NCBI GenBank assembly: GCA_020284085.1
Contig: JACEVL010000412.1
Location: 185,001 to 249,000 of the forward strand
From: Aporrectodea caliginosa
Taxonomy: Eukaryota; Annelida; Clitellata; Crassiclitellata; Lumbricidae
Reading direction: 5' to 3'
Length of the DNA: 64,000 nucleotides
The notes beneath the pieces are model-generated. The model made no database searches, was not told the DNA's origin, and was given only the letters and a program-made list of their open reading frames with translations. Both the position numbers and the translations under genes were made by a program. This document shows positions 23,566 to 44,881 of this stretch, piece after piece. How positions within the stretch are numbered: the first letter of the stretch is position 1; the number at the start of each line of letters is the position of its first letter.

Positions 23566-23941
23566 TAGGGTAATCCCTAAATCACGAATTCACGGAAATC
23601 ACGGAAACCGTGAATTTCGCCGTTTGCCGTGAATTTTGCCGTTTGCCGTGATTTTCCGTGATTTTTCACATTTTCAGGACTTTTGTAAAAACACGTTAAA
23701 AATGGTTGCGAAACACGTAAAAAAATGGCGCCGATGATAAAAAAGAGCGCGGAACCACTAAATTAATTTAAGAATTCTTGTTACTACCCCGCCCTCGAAA
23801 ATTATTGTTGGAAAATAGTCGTTACTACCCCCCCTCGAGAAAATTCTTGGAAAAACACGTTGCCGTGAATTTTTCTATTTTTGCAAAAGTAGGCCGTGAT
23901 TTTTTCACTTTTTGACCGTGATTTAGGGACTACGTACCCTA
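23566..23941. mobile_element. MITE with TAGGGTA ends and 8-bp TSD CTCATATG
   Basis: Ends TAGGGTAATCCCTAAATCACG and its inverted, imperfect partner GTGATTTAGGGACTACGTACCCTA. CTCATATG flanks both sides (23558-23565, 23942-23949). Block B lacks it near 58795, giving an empty site. Interior has GCCGTGATTTT repeats and GTTACTACCCC segments. Confidence 0.85.
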
Positions 23942-25059
23942 CTCATATGCCTAGGCCATGTTCGTGTGACGTAGCCTAATTATAACGTAGGCCTACACGA
24001 TGGTCTGGTGCCTAATTAAACGACACCCAAACCTTTGTTTAAGAGGCCCGACTGTTTACTTGCACAAATTAGTTTAACCTCTGACGGATGTAAATGACTG
24101 TATTAAAGCCTGCATGTTTTCTATAGCCTCGACCCTGTTCATTTTCAATGAATTGATCGGGTGAGATCCTTCACCACCGCCATTTAGAATCCCCGTGCAA
24201 GGACCGTGCTAGTCCGAGATTTAAATCTCTGAAACATGTCAGCATCCTGAAGCGAACCGTGATTCTCAATGCCTCTAACACAGAGGCGCACGAGAAGCAG
24301 CCTACGCTCTAACCTGTGTAGCAAACTGGGCATGGGATAACACAGACCGGCGTTTTATCGGGACCAGCGCTTTAGATTGTTTCCCAACTATAGGCCCCAA
24401 TTGTAACTCTCTGCAACATCCTCACAATTTAATCGTATATCTTAATGAAGAAGCCATTTGGTGTTGAGGTTCTAGGCACTGAATATTTAGGCTAAGATAA
24501 ACTACAACTCGCCAATGTACCAATAACGAGTGCAAGGGTCGCCTAGAATGGACGTCGGTAAAAATTACTTACTATGGACCAGTGATGTGGTCTCGAGACC
24601 GCGGTCTTGGTCTCGAGACCGTCTCGAGACCGAAAAAAATGCGGTCTTGGTCTTGGTCTCGGTCTCGAATGTGCCGGTCTTGGTCTCGGTCTTGGTCTTT
24701 AAAGGTGCGGTCTTGGTCTTAAAGGTGTGGTCTTGGTCTTGGGCGTCTGGTCTCGGTCATTCGCCTTTGGTCTTGGTCTTGCGCCTTTGGTTTGGCCTTT
24801 GGTGGGAACTAGAGTGGATTATTTGTTAAATGTTGTCAATATTTTCGGTTATTCAGGGACTTCTGAGATAGCCTCGAATTCATGCGACGATCCGCCTATA
24901 TATAGGACAAAGCGAGAGAGGACCGCGTTGTTCGCTTCTTATCAGAAGCGACAAGAAAACGTTGAGGCACAGTTGACCATGACCTCTGGTGCTTTAGTGA
25001 CTAGTTAAGCTTACACTTATGCAGTTTCTCGAGGCAAAAACAATAGTCGGGTAAACGAT

Positions 25060-25185
25060 GCGGTGGGGAATTTTTCTCTACTGGCAAAAGTTTTTGTATT
25101 CCGCAACACCTGCACCTGTTGAGAGTGTGTTTAGCTGTAGTGTGCTCTTCATGACACCTCGCAGACTTGGGACAAAAACTATAAC
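25060..25185 (+). pseudogene. hAT transposase C-terminal (dimerisation) remnant
   Basis: Short frame with ATPAPVESVFSCSVLFMTPR. The upstream frame at 24850-25010 (KRERTALFASYQKR) may be part of the same decayed transposase. Confidence 0.6.
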
Positions 25186-25194
25186 TATAAATAT

Positions 25195-25657
25195 GGGGCC
25201 GTCCATAAATGACGTCACGCACCTAAGGGGGAGGGGGGTCGGAAATTTGTGACGATGTGTGACATGGGGTGGAGGGTCTGAGAAGTGTGACGTCACACCA
25301 GGTCTATGTTATTAAATTTAACAATTAACAACAATTTAGTTTTATTAATAACAACACTAATTTTCGAGGATTAAATTTTCATTATTTTTTTAATTATTTT
25401 AATGTAGGCCTATACGGGCATCATTATTAATAATTTTCGAATTATTTCAATATTTGGTCACCGTTGGATTTTAAAATATTCATGCTTTCCCTATTTGTTT
25501 CATGAAGCATTTTGCTTCGCCATGGAAATTTGGTTTTAGGGGTCACAGCTTTGTGACGTCATTTTCAGAGGGGTGTTACTTTTTGTGACGAAGTGTGACG
25601 AGGAGGAGGGGGTTAAAAATAGGCCAAAATTGCGTGACGTCATTTATGGCCGGCCCC
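25195..25657. mobile_element. GGGGCCGTCC MITE, copy 1, TAT TSD
   Basis: TIR GGGGCCGTCCATAAATGACG with right end ...CATTTATGGCCGGCCCC. TAT flanks both sides. Interior GTGTGACGTCACACC and GTGACGAAGTGTGACGAGG. Nested inside the hAT element. Family copies at 45743, 50335 and 51515. Confidence 0.85.
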
Positions 25658-25910
25658 TATAATAAGCATCTGATCTGAATAATGGGAATATGTAACACTA
25701 CAACTGAGAATTGCTTTTATGGTCTTGAGGCTTAGATCTTGGTCCTGGATGATGCGGTCTTGGTCTCGGTCTTGGACCACGCGGTCTTGGTCTCGGTCTT
25801 GGACCACGCGGTCTTGGTCTCGGTCTTGAACCACGCGGTCTTGGTCTCGGTCTTGGACCCCGCGGTCTTGGTCTCGGAATTTTGGTCTCGTGCACAACAC
25901 TGCTATGGAC

Positions 25911-28140
25911 CCTCCCCATGTCCGGTCGTCCGCATAATTATTTCATTCCCCCCCCACACACACACACCCCATCCCTTTTGTGGACGTCCGCACTCCATTG
26001 GAGTACTAAGCCTTATATTGAGCTATTCTGTTGATCTTACAGGGTCAAGTGTGCGACGGGGGGGGGGGTGCTTGACACTGCCGCGTCCAACAAAATGCGT
26101 CTAATTGCATCCAATGCAGAACAGACTGTCTGCTGTCTGACCGAAGTTGGTGTTCTAGGCGCAGGCTGCACGGAAACAACCGTATGTAGCAAGTTTATAT
26201 GCAGACGTCCACCAAGGGCACAACATCCCTTCCATTGTGCACATTTGGGTAACTCTGCTCTCTTCCCTCCCTCTTTACGGACGTCTCCAGTCTCCATGTC
26301 GCACTCCAAATACTCACAGACCCATTCAATATTGTTAAGCAATATCTGCAATGGGGCGGGGAGATGGTTGCATGGTAACACGCTGGCACGAAGATCAGTA
26401 CACGGATTCGATACCCACTAGCTCCATAAGGTTGACTTAGCCTTCCACTCTCTAGGGGACGACTTAAAATGAGGAGTAGGACAGATGGGCAATTTGCAGC
26501 CTGCCATAGTTAACTTCGACTCCTGTTAAACTTTTTATCATCGGTTACTACTATATCACGTATTCTTACTGCGTACTTGTCAGTTTTAATTAACAAAATA
26601 AAAAATAGTTTAATTGGTGTAATATTTCAGAATTACTGCTAATGTAAATATCACACTACATTTTACAATTCAAAACTATATGCATAATTGCATATACACC
26701 TGTATATATACACAGTACACACATACATGTATATTATATACAAATTATACATAATTACATATATATGTATATGTATATAATATACAGCTACTGTTGCTGC
26801 TAGTTAGTACCATAAACAAGTCACATCATAACATGTTAAATCTTTGGAACACCTTTAATATATTTTCAGGCTTACACAAGCAACAACTCCTAGAATTCAC
26901 CATCATAACTAAAAATGTCATTACAAAACAAACCGTTGCAAACAATTCCTGTAACCACATAACGTTTAGGACCACATACATGTACAAAGGAAATACTGGT
27001 TGTTCTACAAAGTCCTGCTTTGTGAATTTAATGCAGGTCTCTGCTCTATATAAAAAGATGCAAACAATATCAACGTTGTCTTACAATGTGGAGGAGCATT
27101 TCAGTCGTCGAATGCCAACACTAAGAACACGTATTCCATTCACACAATTGCATAGGTAGCCTGAATATGGTAACTATCATAGCTTCAGCATACAATGTTG
27201 GGGGAGACAGTCCACTCTGTCGCAGCCCATCTTTCTAAAGAGTTACCTACCAGTTAAACACTTTGAAAAAGAAACTTCAAATTTTTAGTTCTGGTGAAAA
27301 ATTAAATCCTTCACTTCCTAGTTTTGTACTCCAACCTTTGAACTGAGTAATGTAAAACCGACACCCAGCATCTAATACCATTGCAACCACATGCTCACAT
27401 TGCTCAGCTATTGCCACTCCTGGGAACTTACTGTGCAATTTTAGCTTCACATATCTACCTCCAAACACAAGTATTATTACGAAAGCAAGCATGTGCATGT
27501 TTGTCAATGCACTTAATCACGATCAATACTTTAACGACGAGCTGCATCGGTTTCCCAGTTGCTTTTAGTACACTCTCGTTGCTAAAGTACCTCTCAAAGC
27601 GCTGTGAAATACAGCAGAGCCACTTCAGAATGCCTTAACTATGTCCTGTCATCAAGAATATAAATCAGCTTTGTAATTCAGCTTCAACTATCAATGTCGG
27701 AGCCTTTTCAAAGTTCACTTGGTTTTCAAATGGCTCAAATGGTGTTACATGTATCTAAGTGTCAAGTGTCATTAAACACGGTTCAATTTGCTGTCGTTGA
27801 AAGACCATTCCAAATACATTCAAAACATCTATGATTGAGAGATTGTATCGAGAGACTCATTTTTACTCTAAAATGGAACCAATTATTTCAAGGATTTCTG
27901 TTAAGGAAGCATATTACAGGGATCCCTTGAAGATTATATTCACAATAGACAGTTAAAGCCATCCAAAATATCTTAACAGAATAATGACCATTATAACATT
28001 CCTTTACGGTAAAAATGTTAACAATTAACCTTTGAACTTACAAGTTTCGATTAGAAACCGATGTTTAGTGTTAAGATTTTTCTGCCTTGTTTGCTTTCAC
28101 GGAAGTCGACATTAACGAGCAACTCTTGTGTCTTGGACTT
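25911..28140. other. Intergenic, 3' side of SLC35E3 copy 1
   Basis: Duplicated at 59430-61556. Contains a SINE at 26352 and TATA-rich simple sequence at 26690-26790. Small ORFs here are shared with block B, which is expected from the duplication alone, so no gene is called. Confidence 0.5.
26352..26530 (+). mobile_element. tRNA-derived SINE-like repeat, family B
   Basis: Box A-like GATGGTTGCATGGTAACACG, box B-like GGATTCGATACCC, then CACTCTCTAGGGGACG. The block B counterpart at 59865-60045 keeps a better box B (GGGTTCAATACCC), so the insertion predates the duplication. Confidence 0.55.
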
Positions 28141-37347
<9,207 letters not shown>

Positions 37348-37616
37348 CTGATAACAGAATTATAATTATTGTATTGATCAGATGAAAGAATTTAGGAAAC
37401 ATTACTAGAAATAAATTGCTAACAAATACGTGACCATATTGAGAAAATCCTCATTCGGAAAAAATCAAAACTGGGCTTGAATGATAATTAGGTGAAAACT
37501 GCACGTTACTATCACACAGGTTAAACAATTCTTACAATTCTTTTACATATAGGTCTCTGCACATACTTAAAGAATAAACAGGTTAAAGTTTCCCATTCAC
37601 CTCTTCGTTATTATTA

Positions 37617-37800
37617 TTACGAATTTAGTAAGTGCCACTATCTAACTTCCGAGCAAATATTTTTGCACTGAGCAATTATGAGTGAAGGACTTGTCCAAAG
37701 TCTCTCAAATAACCATCTCAGTGGAGACTTGAACCGGCACTCTCCGCAATACAAAGTGAGTGATCAACCAATCAACTACTGTATCACTATGCTAAGGGTC
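37617..37800 (-). mobile_element. SINE family F-like fragment
   Basis: Shares GAGCAATTATGAGTGAAGGACTTG, and GACTTGAACCGGCACTCTCC as inverted box B, with the family F copies; diverged. Confidence 0.5.
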
Positions 37801-38366
37801 AAGAATATTAATGAGTAGGCCTATAGTAAATTGGAGGTATCCATATGCTTGAGAGACAGCCAGCAATACGATCTCTATAAAGAACTCGTTAAGACAAATA
37901 TTTACTGGACTTGGTCATTTGCATACTAATCGATACACACGCCATCAAATTAAAGCACCAAAGGGACACATTAAATTAAGTTTATACTGCAGGGCATTTT
38001 AATAAAACTGAAAATACAAATGGCTAGACAACAAAACTCCACATAAAGACCTGCAATTGGATAGGTAACATATTACAAGAAATATTAACTACCAAAGCGT
38101 TTTGACCTATTTTATGCCTACTTGCCCTCTGAGCATGTTTCTGTAAATTAACTTTTCCAACTTTATCAGGGTTTTTCTCAAGCCCGGTCATTTATCTACA
38201 TGCAACACTGTAATTACAAACTCATTCTTTGACAACAGTATACATGAGCTTGTAGTATTGATATGATATAACTTCAAGCCCTCAAGAAATTGATTATAAG
38301 TGTTGGCCACGTTTTCAAGGTCTCTCCAGATCGTAACTTGAGATGTCAATTAATAATAACAATAAT
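37801..38366. other. Upstream flank of SLC35E3 copy 1
   Basis: Nothing recognised. The missing start exon may lie between here and 37348. Confidence 0.4.
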
Positions 38367-38449
38367 CAATTGGTCAGTCAGTTGGTCAGTCAGTTAGTCA
38401 GTCAGTCAGTCAGTTAGTTGGTCAGTCAGTCAGTCAGTCAGTCAGTAGT
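38367..38449. repeat. (CAGT)n-type microsatellite
   Basis: GTCAGTCAGTCAGT with TTGGTCAG interruptions. Confidence 0.9.
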
Positions 38450-38589
38450 CGGTCACTTTGTTAGCCATCGACAAGGCAAAACTCAAAGTCATATGTCCTA
38501 ATATATAAGCTAGGTCTATATACGGATTCTGATGCATTCCACAAACTCACAATTTTCCCATTTTCCTGAAATAATGTCAATTTATTGAA

Positions 38590-38652
38590 TTTATTATTAC
38601 ATCAGTTTTATATAGCACCCCTTCAAAACAGTCTACTCAAGAGTGCTCCCAG
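38590..38652 (-). mobile_element. 3' end of a LINE, split by a hAT insertion
   Basis: The - strand reads GAGCACTCTTGAGTAG and GGGGTGCTATATAAAACTG, like the ends of the LINE fragments at 41200 and 44450. It continues at 41836-41930 beyond the hAT. Confidence 0.5.
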
Positions 38653-38803
38653 CAGTGGCGGCTCTAGACTTTTGCAACAGGGGGGGCCACGGGGGGCCGG
38701 GGAAACAGATGGAGGGGCCAGTCTATTTTCGTCAAAAGTGAGAATGGTGACAAGAGACCTGTATTGGAGCTACATATATATATAATATATATATATACAC
38801 ATT

Positions 38804-40780
38804 AGGGTGGTTCACAAAAACAAAGTTCAAGCTAGAAACCAGGGCAACCTCTCAGTTTGTTAGACCTGTCAATAGTATTATTGAGATAAAATTTCAGCAT
38901 CTTATTCCAGCTGGAAGATGGTGCTCAATGACACTGAAATATTACCATATAGTGGAAGTAGCGGTAAATCTTGATGCCGTGTAACTTGGTCAACAACTCA
39001 ACATTTTGTCATGGAGATGAGCTTCAAGTAGTTTCTGTTGTGTTATACTTACTTACTTACTGGTATTTTGAAGAAAGTGTAAAGTTCTTGCTGAAGGTCA
39101 TGGTGTCTACTTTCTGTGTTTTTGGGAGACGTGTTTTCACAAGTGAATTTTCGAATTTACCATTTGCCAATGAAATGTAAGAGCTCATATTTAACACTTT
39201 AACTTTTCGTTGTGCCGAAATTAGCCTGTGGGCAGGATACAATGAATCCATGGCCATTCATTATCTTCTGGAGTTGTGGAAACTCTCTGACAAGGTTCAA
39301 ACCCTGAGCTTTGATATCTGTCAACACTGAGTTCTTCAACGGAGTGTGCGTTCTGCTGGAAGACAAGATATGTCGAGAGCTTCTGTGGTTGGCCTGCCGT
39401 CACCATGTGATGACTTTAGCCAAAGTATTCACCTTGTGCTGCGGTCCATCTAATTCATCACATATTCCAATCTTCCAGACATATAAAGCTGCTTGGGAAA
39501 GTGTGATACAGGACTGAATGTCATATCCGGCACTGAACCCTATAATGAAACAGCACTCAGTTTTCTCAAGAAGTTAACTGAAAGAAAATCAGATTCAGAG
39601 ATAAGAGGTCAAGAACTCATTGAGCTGAAAATGGTTGTCTTGGAAGTTAGCCTTCAATAATTCACTGGAGAGCCCTGGGCCAATTCACCACGCAAGTTGG
39701 ATGGCCACGTTACTGTATGCCATCAAAATCTACCCTTTTCGTGATCAACGTGGTGTATTCAATCTAACGAAGAAGAAAGAAACTCAGATTCATGTGCAGC
39801 TTTGTTGCCCTTCTTTACACAAAAGCATGGACAAAGGCCTCACTTGCTGCTGACCCCGAGATCAGCGTTGCTGCCAGGAAGGTCCTACAAACCACTAGTG
39901 GTACCGTTCAGATGACGATGTAGGTCTGGCACTGTTCTCAGACCAACTTCCAGTAGCAGATAAGGTGAATATTGTTCACAGAGTAACTGCAAAGCCTGGT
40001 GAAAGGAAGGTGGGAGGTGATGCTGCGATACTGAAGGAGGGGACTTGCCTGGGTGATTTTGCAACCCAGTGAAAACTAGCACTGCTGTCACACCTGAAGA
40101 TTAGTGATTGCTTTCTTACACTTCCACAAGAGAAATGGATCGAGAATGAGGATTACAAACAAGGTAGAGAGAGAATTCAGCAGTTGAGAATGGTGAACGA
40201 CACGGCTCAGAGGTGTGTGTATTTGCTCGAGGAATTCAACCGACTCATCACCAATAATGAAGAAAAGCAGTGTCTTCTTCAAGTGGTCGTGACAAATAGG
40301 AATGCTATATGCCTCAAAACAACAAAGAAGTCTGTTGTTGACGCAGTGCTTGCAGTTTTTAGACTCTAAGACTGTAGCGAGTGTTGAAGTCATAAAACCG
40401 GAACAATCGACATTCATGGTTAGAACGATGTTTTTTTAAATTTTTGACATTTCCAATTCTTCAAACTTACTGAAATTTTACAGATCAACCTGACTAACTG
40501 TTCTACTATCACAAGTGTTGTCAAATTACAGTAATATTTGATTTATCGTAAAATAAAATACATTCGTACGGTAATGTATGCTCGTCGCATTCATTTTCAC
40601 AATTAGTGTCTTTTTATCGGTATCAGACAAATTGACACAGTCCGTGAGCACCGTCTTTCCGTTGGAATTAAAAGCTGAAATTTTGTCTAAATAATACTAT
40701 TGATAGGTCTAACAAATTGAGAGGGTGCCCTGGTTTCTAGGTTGCACTTTGTTTTTGACCATGCATCTGTGAACCACCCT
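38804..40780 (+). mobile_element. DNA transposon with ~100-bp imperfect TIRs and a decayed transposase
   Basis: The left end AGGGTGGTTCAC, AACAAAGTTCAAGCTAGAAA and CAGTTTGTTAGACCTGTCAA is matched in reverse by 40680-40780. TA-type flanks inside an AT microsatellite. Nested in the hAT at 38653-41835. The superfamily is not assigned. Confidence 0.75.
38960..40370 (+). pseudogene. Decayed transposase
   Basis: Frames read CRELLWLACRHHVMTLAKVF (39370-39430), PIHHASWMATLLYAIKIYPF (39676-39735), and KISDCFLTLPQEKWIENEDY then NDTAQRCVYLLEEFN (40100-40245). These blocks resemble an invertebrate transposase type with CRHHxxELVL and DTAERGVALIxE motifs; I cannot name the superfamily. Several stops and frame changes make it non-functional. 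Confidence 0.6.
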
Positions 40781-41199
40781 ATATACATATATATATATAT
40801 ATATTCGTTTAAAAGTAAAAACCTAGAAAAAAGTAAAACCTAGAAACTACAAACAATACATGCACTTTTAATTAAGTGCAAGTTTTATTAAGACTGTCAT
40901 GCCTAGAGTCAAACTGTTCCACAAAGGCACCAATGATAATCGACTCTGCACGAACACATTCAACTAACAGCATTGATAAACTGCTCTCTGAAACGAATAT
41001 CAGACATATTTGCTTTGCAGATATGTCTAATATCAGAAAAGACTTGTGTTTTGGTGTTAAAGATTGTATACCAATCATAATAGTAAGCGAATGGTCAGAG
41101 AATTGTCGATTTAGTTCGGAATGATATAATAACTGGATGTAGACAAGTTGCCTAAATGCAGTCTGTGGGTCCACTTCAGAACGATGCACAGAGTTTTTA

Positions 41200-41590
41200 T
41201 CTGCAGCAGAGCCCGAAAAGAGCCTGGGCATTTATGAACACACTGTTTGGGTATACGGTAGACCAAGGTAGTACAGTTTTAAGTTTCTTGAGGAAGGATT
41301 CAGATAGAGTCTCAGTGTGTAGGCGTAGGTCTAAAGGAAGGACGTTCCAAACCACTGGGCCTACCACTGAAAAGGCTCGATTCTTCATAGTTGCAGTATG
41401 AGCGAACGAAACCAAAGAACTCCCTTTTCCGTAAAGCATTGGGGATACCCGAAGTCAGACAGCATTGCTCGCGGAGGTAAATTGGGCGAAGCCTTAGCTG
41501 GTGATGTCGCCATACCAGGGCAGCTACCCTGTACTCAATATACTTGCGGATAGGGAGTCAGTGATGGATAGCAGGAATGTAGCTTATACG
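41200..41590 (-). pseudogene. CR1-like LINE C-terminal fragment
   Basis: The - strand reads RKYIEYRVAALVWRHHQLRL, LREQCCLTSGIPNA, and after frameshifts NRAFSVVGPVVWNVLPLDLR with ESFLKKLKTVL. Same type as 44450-44834. Confidence 0.7.
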
Positions 41591-41844
41591 ACAAGAAAAT
41601 AATTAAAACTCTCAGGAAGTAAATAGGTCATGTTTGTGAAAACACCACAGATAAAATAACATCGGATTTCATCATGCTTCATGCTTAAGCAAGTAAGTAA
41701 TACCTTTGAAAATATCAAAATTAAACTATACCATATTTCATAATATTTTGGAATAAAATTTGGGGGGCCACTGGGGGGCACAACCTCAGTTGGGGGGGCA
41801 AGTGCCCCCCTGGCCCCCCTGTAGAGCCGCCACTGGCTCCCAGC

Positions 41845-42239
41845 TCAAAACCCGGTCAAACAGGACAGTCCCACGGCCAGAGAAGAGTAAAGCAGAGTGC
41901 CCTATTGGCGTCGGAAGCAGCGCCATTTAATGCACTTTTAGACAACTTCACAACTGCACAAGAATGACTCAAACGAATTACAAATACAAAATGCTGCCAA
42001 CAATGAAAGATTATTAAATAAGCAAACTGTACTCGGTTCGTACCCGGCTCCGGCAAATAGTAGGCTACATCCAAATACTCGGATTCGGTACTCAGTAGCA
42101 AATGTCTACCCGGCTATTCCCTAATTATGAGAGAGTGCTGCACATTACAACTTTAGGCTTGTGATCAAATTATTGGTTAACTCTCATGAACAATCAGTCA
42201 CCTAAAACAGTCAAAATGTTATGGATTCAAACCGACATG
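41845..42239. other. No recognised feature
   Basis: The first ~90 bp continue the LINE end split by the hAT. The rest shows nothing clear. Confidence 0.4.
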
Positions 42240-44450
42240 CATAGGAAAAGGCCGATTCCTGGCTCTTCTAACACAATTCGGCCTTCGTCAGCATGTCTCT
42301 GGCTCTACACACCTTCAGGGCGGTACTCGTGACCTTGTCATAACTCCAGAAGACGGTACGTTACAAGAACTTTAAGAATCCTCCCGCCGACGCTCTCCGA
42401 TCACTCTCCCATTGAATTCTCTATCCCTCCTCTTCATCCACAACCCATTCATGCTCTCCGGTATCTTCGTGGATGGAAGTCTCTTGACCGCGGCGCCTTC
42501 AGTGAGGCTTTGCGAAACTCGCCTCTCTTCTCCTCTACCTCGCAACTGGATATTCAGTCAACTTCACAACTCTACCATCTCTATTTCTCTACGATCAGTA
42601 ATCTGCTCGACAAGATGCTTCCACTGCGTGGTGTCAAGATTCGAGTTCGACCGCTTGCCGCTTGGTTCGACCGATATTGTCATCAACTGCGTCGTCGAAC
42701 GACGTTTTCGACGTTCTATAGAGTTCCAGCCGATCGTCTCATCTGGATCAATCAACTGCGCTGAGCGCTCCCTTCACCGTCTCTATCGTCAGAAGGAGGC
42801 GGCATATTGGGAGGATTTGGTCAACAGGAACTCAAAGAATCCTAAACGTCTCTGGTCCGCTCTCTCCGGTCTACTGGGACGATCCGCTCGTACATCCGCG
42901 AATCCTTCCTTCTCAGCGGACGATTTTCTACTGCTGCTTACGACTAAACTGGACGGCCTCCGAGATTCCACAGCTGGCTCACCATCTCCTTCCTACACTT
43001 CTACTGAGTCGGTTTTCAAGGACTGTCGACCTATCCTTGAATCAGAACTGCGTCATCTTCTTTCTTCTTCTAATTTAAAATCATGTGAACTTGACCCCCT
43101 TCCCCCGTTTGTTATCGTAGATGTACTAGATGACATTGTCCCCTTCCTGCTCTACTTGTTTAATAAGTCTCTTTCAGAAGGTCTCCTTCCAGCATCTGAG
43201 AAGCGTGCTATTGTTTTTCCCACTCTTAAGAAGCCCAACCTGGATCCTAGCTTATGCCAAAACTATCGCCCTATCGCAAATCGTTCCTTTCTCTAAAAGG
43301 TAAACAACTTTAGAGCGACTTGTTTATCTGCAACTTCTTCCTTACCTTGAGCAGTCAGGCCTTCCACCGCCCAGACAATCTGGCTTTAGAGCTCACCACT
43401 CAACTGAAACTGCTCTTCTCTCTCTTCTGCTATGGATAAATCCCATGTTACTCTCTAAGCTCTTTTTTATGCATCTTCAGCATTTGATATGGTACACCAT
43501 GGTATTATGTTACATCGCTTTGAAATTTCCTTTGGTCTTAGTCGCCCTCCTCTTCTTTGGTTTCGCTCCTATCTTAATTACTGATCGTGCCCAAATGGTT
43601 ATACTAGGAGACTCTCGCACCTTATGGGTACCTGTAAAATTTGGGGTTCCACAAGGATCTGTGCTGGGTCCACCTCTTTATATCATGTTTACAGCTCATA
43701 TCCCTCTTCTCTTTGCTAAACACTCGGCCTCTAGTCACCTCAATGCTGATGATGTCCAAGTCTTTGTTCATGATTCCTGTTCCCACCAGCTTGCTCTTTC
43801 CAAATCTATTGAATATGTCTTTCTGATTATCTCAATTGTTGGATGTCCTTTAATCGTCTTTCGCTCAACTCTTCCAAGACTCAATTGATCTGGCTGGGCA
43901 CTCGCCAGCAGCTAATAAAACTTGATTACGATTTGCTTGCCAAGAAGTTCCCTCAGTTTACTTTTTCGACAAATGTCCGTGACCTGGGAGTTACTCTTGA
44001 CAGTACTCTTTCCTTCTCTGCGCATATCTCTGATCTCTCTCGGTCCAGTTTTTATCATTTGCGACGTCTACGTGCCATTCGACGATCTGTCCCATCGCCA
44101 ATATTTTCTTCCATGGTTCATGCCTTCATCTGTTCACGCATTGACTACTGTAACTCGTTACTTATACGCCTACCAAAACGCCGTCTGGCTCCATTCCAAG
44201 CAGTACTAAATGCAGCTGTTCGTTTGATCGCCCGCTTTCCTCGTTTCTCCCATATTTCGACTTTTATGACTGAAACCTTCATTGGCTTCCCTTAACTGCT
44301 CGGATTCAGTCTAAAATTCTCTTTCTTACGTGTAAAACCTTTTTGGGTCAAGCTTCCCGTTACCTCTGTGATCTTATCAGACGACCTGTCTCAGCTACCT
44401 CTGGACGTCTTTTCAGCTCTTTAGACCATCATGACCTTCTAGTTCATTCA
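42240..44450 (+). pseudogene. CR1/Rex1-like LINE, endonuclease end to RT, multiply frameshifted
   Basis: Begins in the endonuclease C terminus (FLALLTQFGLRQHV, GGTRDLVI). 42750-43270 holds AAYWEDLVNRNSKNPKRLW and LPASEKRAIVFPTLKKPNLD with NYRPIA. The RT palm motifs GVPQGSVLGP (43645) and NADDVQVF (43743; first position of YADD changed) follow. 43843-44280 holds FNRLSLNSSKTQLIWLGTRQ, VRDLGVTLDSTLSF and SRIDYCNSLL. It ends near 44450 where a reversed LINE begins. At least three frame changes and internal stops. Confidence 0.85.
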
Positions 44451-44451
44451 T

Positions 44452-44860
44452 TCATTCAGAGCATTTATATAGCGCCTCTTCAAGAAGCTACTCAGAAGCG
44501 CTCCCGGCCCAGCCACGACTAAAGAAAAAGACTTGAGGGACTTGTAGAACCCTGCCGGTTGGCTCACAAGTAAAGAGCGGAGCTTAAGCGGGAGGTCATT
44601 CCAGGTGGAAGGTCCCACAACCGAAAATGCACGGCGCTGCTTAATAGCCAAGCGTGCTCGTGGAACTAGGAGCTCACCCCTCGTCGTAGAACGAAGTGCC
44701 CGACGCGCTGCAACGTCGGACACTGGGCGGCAAAGATCACGCAAGTAAGATGGAGCACAGCCAAGAACGCAGCGAGAAACCACAGCAGCAGAGCGGTATG
44801 AGATCCGCTGAGAGATAGGCAGCCAGTGCAACACATCACGTATGTATGCAGAGACAGGAG
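44452..44860 (-). pseudogene. CR1-like LINE 3' end with (TGAA)n tail
   Basis: The - strand reads MLHWLPISQRISYRSAAVV, CAPSYLRDLCRPVSDVAARR, RAFSVVGPSTWNDLPLKLRS, then GAGGCGCTATATAAATGC and a TGAATGAATGAA tail. Confidence 0.8.
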
Positions 44861-44881
44861 AGAACTTAGGATGTCGTCCAA

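Larger units (their letters stand above)
24580..25902. mobile_element. hAT element with 8-bp TSD CTATGGAC and GGTCTTGGTCTCG subterminal repeats
   Basis: Ends CAGTGATGTGGTCTCG and (inverted) CAGTGTTGTGCACGAGACC; TSD CTATGGAC at 24572-24579 and 25903-25910. Arrays of GGTCTTGGTCTCG lie near both ends (24590-24790, 25735-25880). Inside, about 25100-25180 reads ATPAPVESVFS and LFMTPRR, the hAT C-terminal dimerisation motif. It is interrupted by a MITE at 25195-25657. Block B has the empty site near 59425. Confidence 0.87.
38653..41835. mobile_element. hAT element with 8-bp TSD GCTCCCAG, carrying nested insertions
   Basis: TIR CAGTGGCGGCTCTA(G/C)A at both ends, followed by G-rich/C-rich runs. GCTCCCAG at 38645-38652 and 41836-41843. 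It contains the element at 38804-40780 and a reversed LINE piece at 41200-41590. Confidence 0.85.

Noticed and set aside
26068..26421. 117-codon ORF downstream of SLC35E3
   Set aside because: No recognisable domain, overlaps a SINE, and the block B counterpart is broken.
26794..27507. Small ORFs conserved between the two duplicated blocks (26794-27159 with 60305-60670; 27277-27507 with 60779-61042)
   Set aside because: The blocks are similar throughout, so shared open frames are expected. No known domain, and no excess of silent changes could be judged by eye. A dN/dS test would decide.
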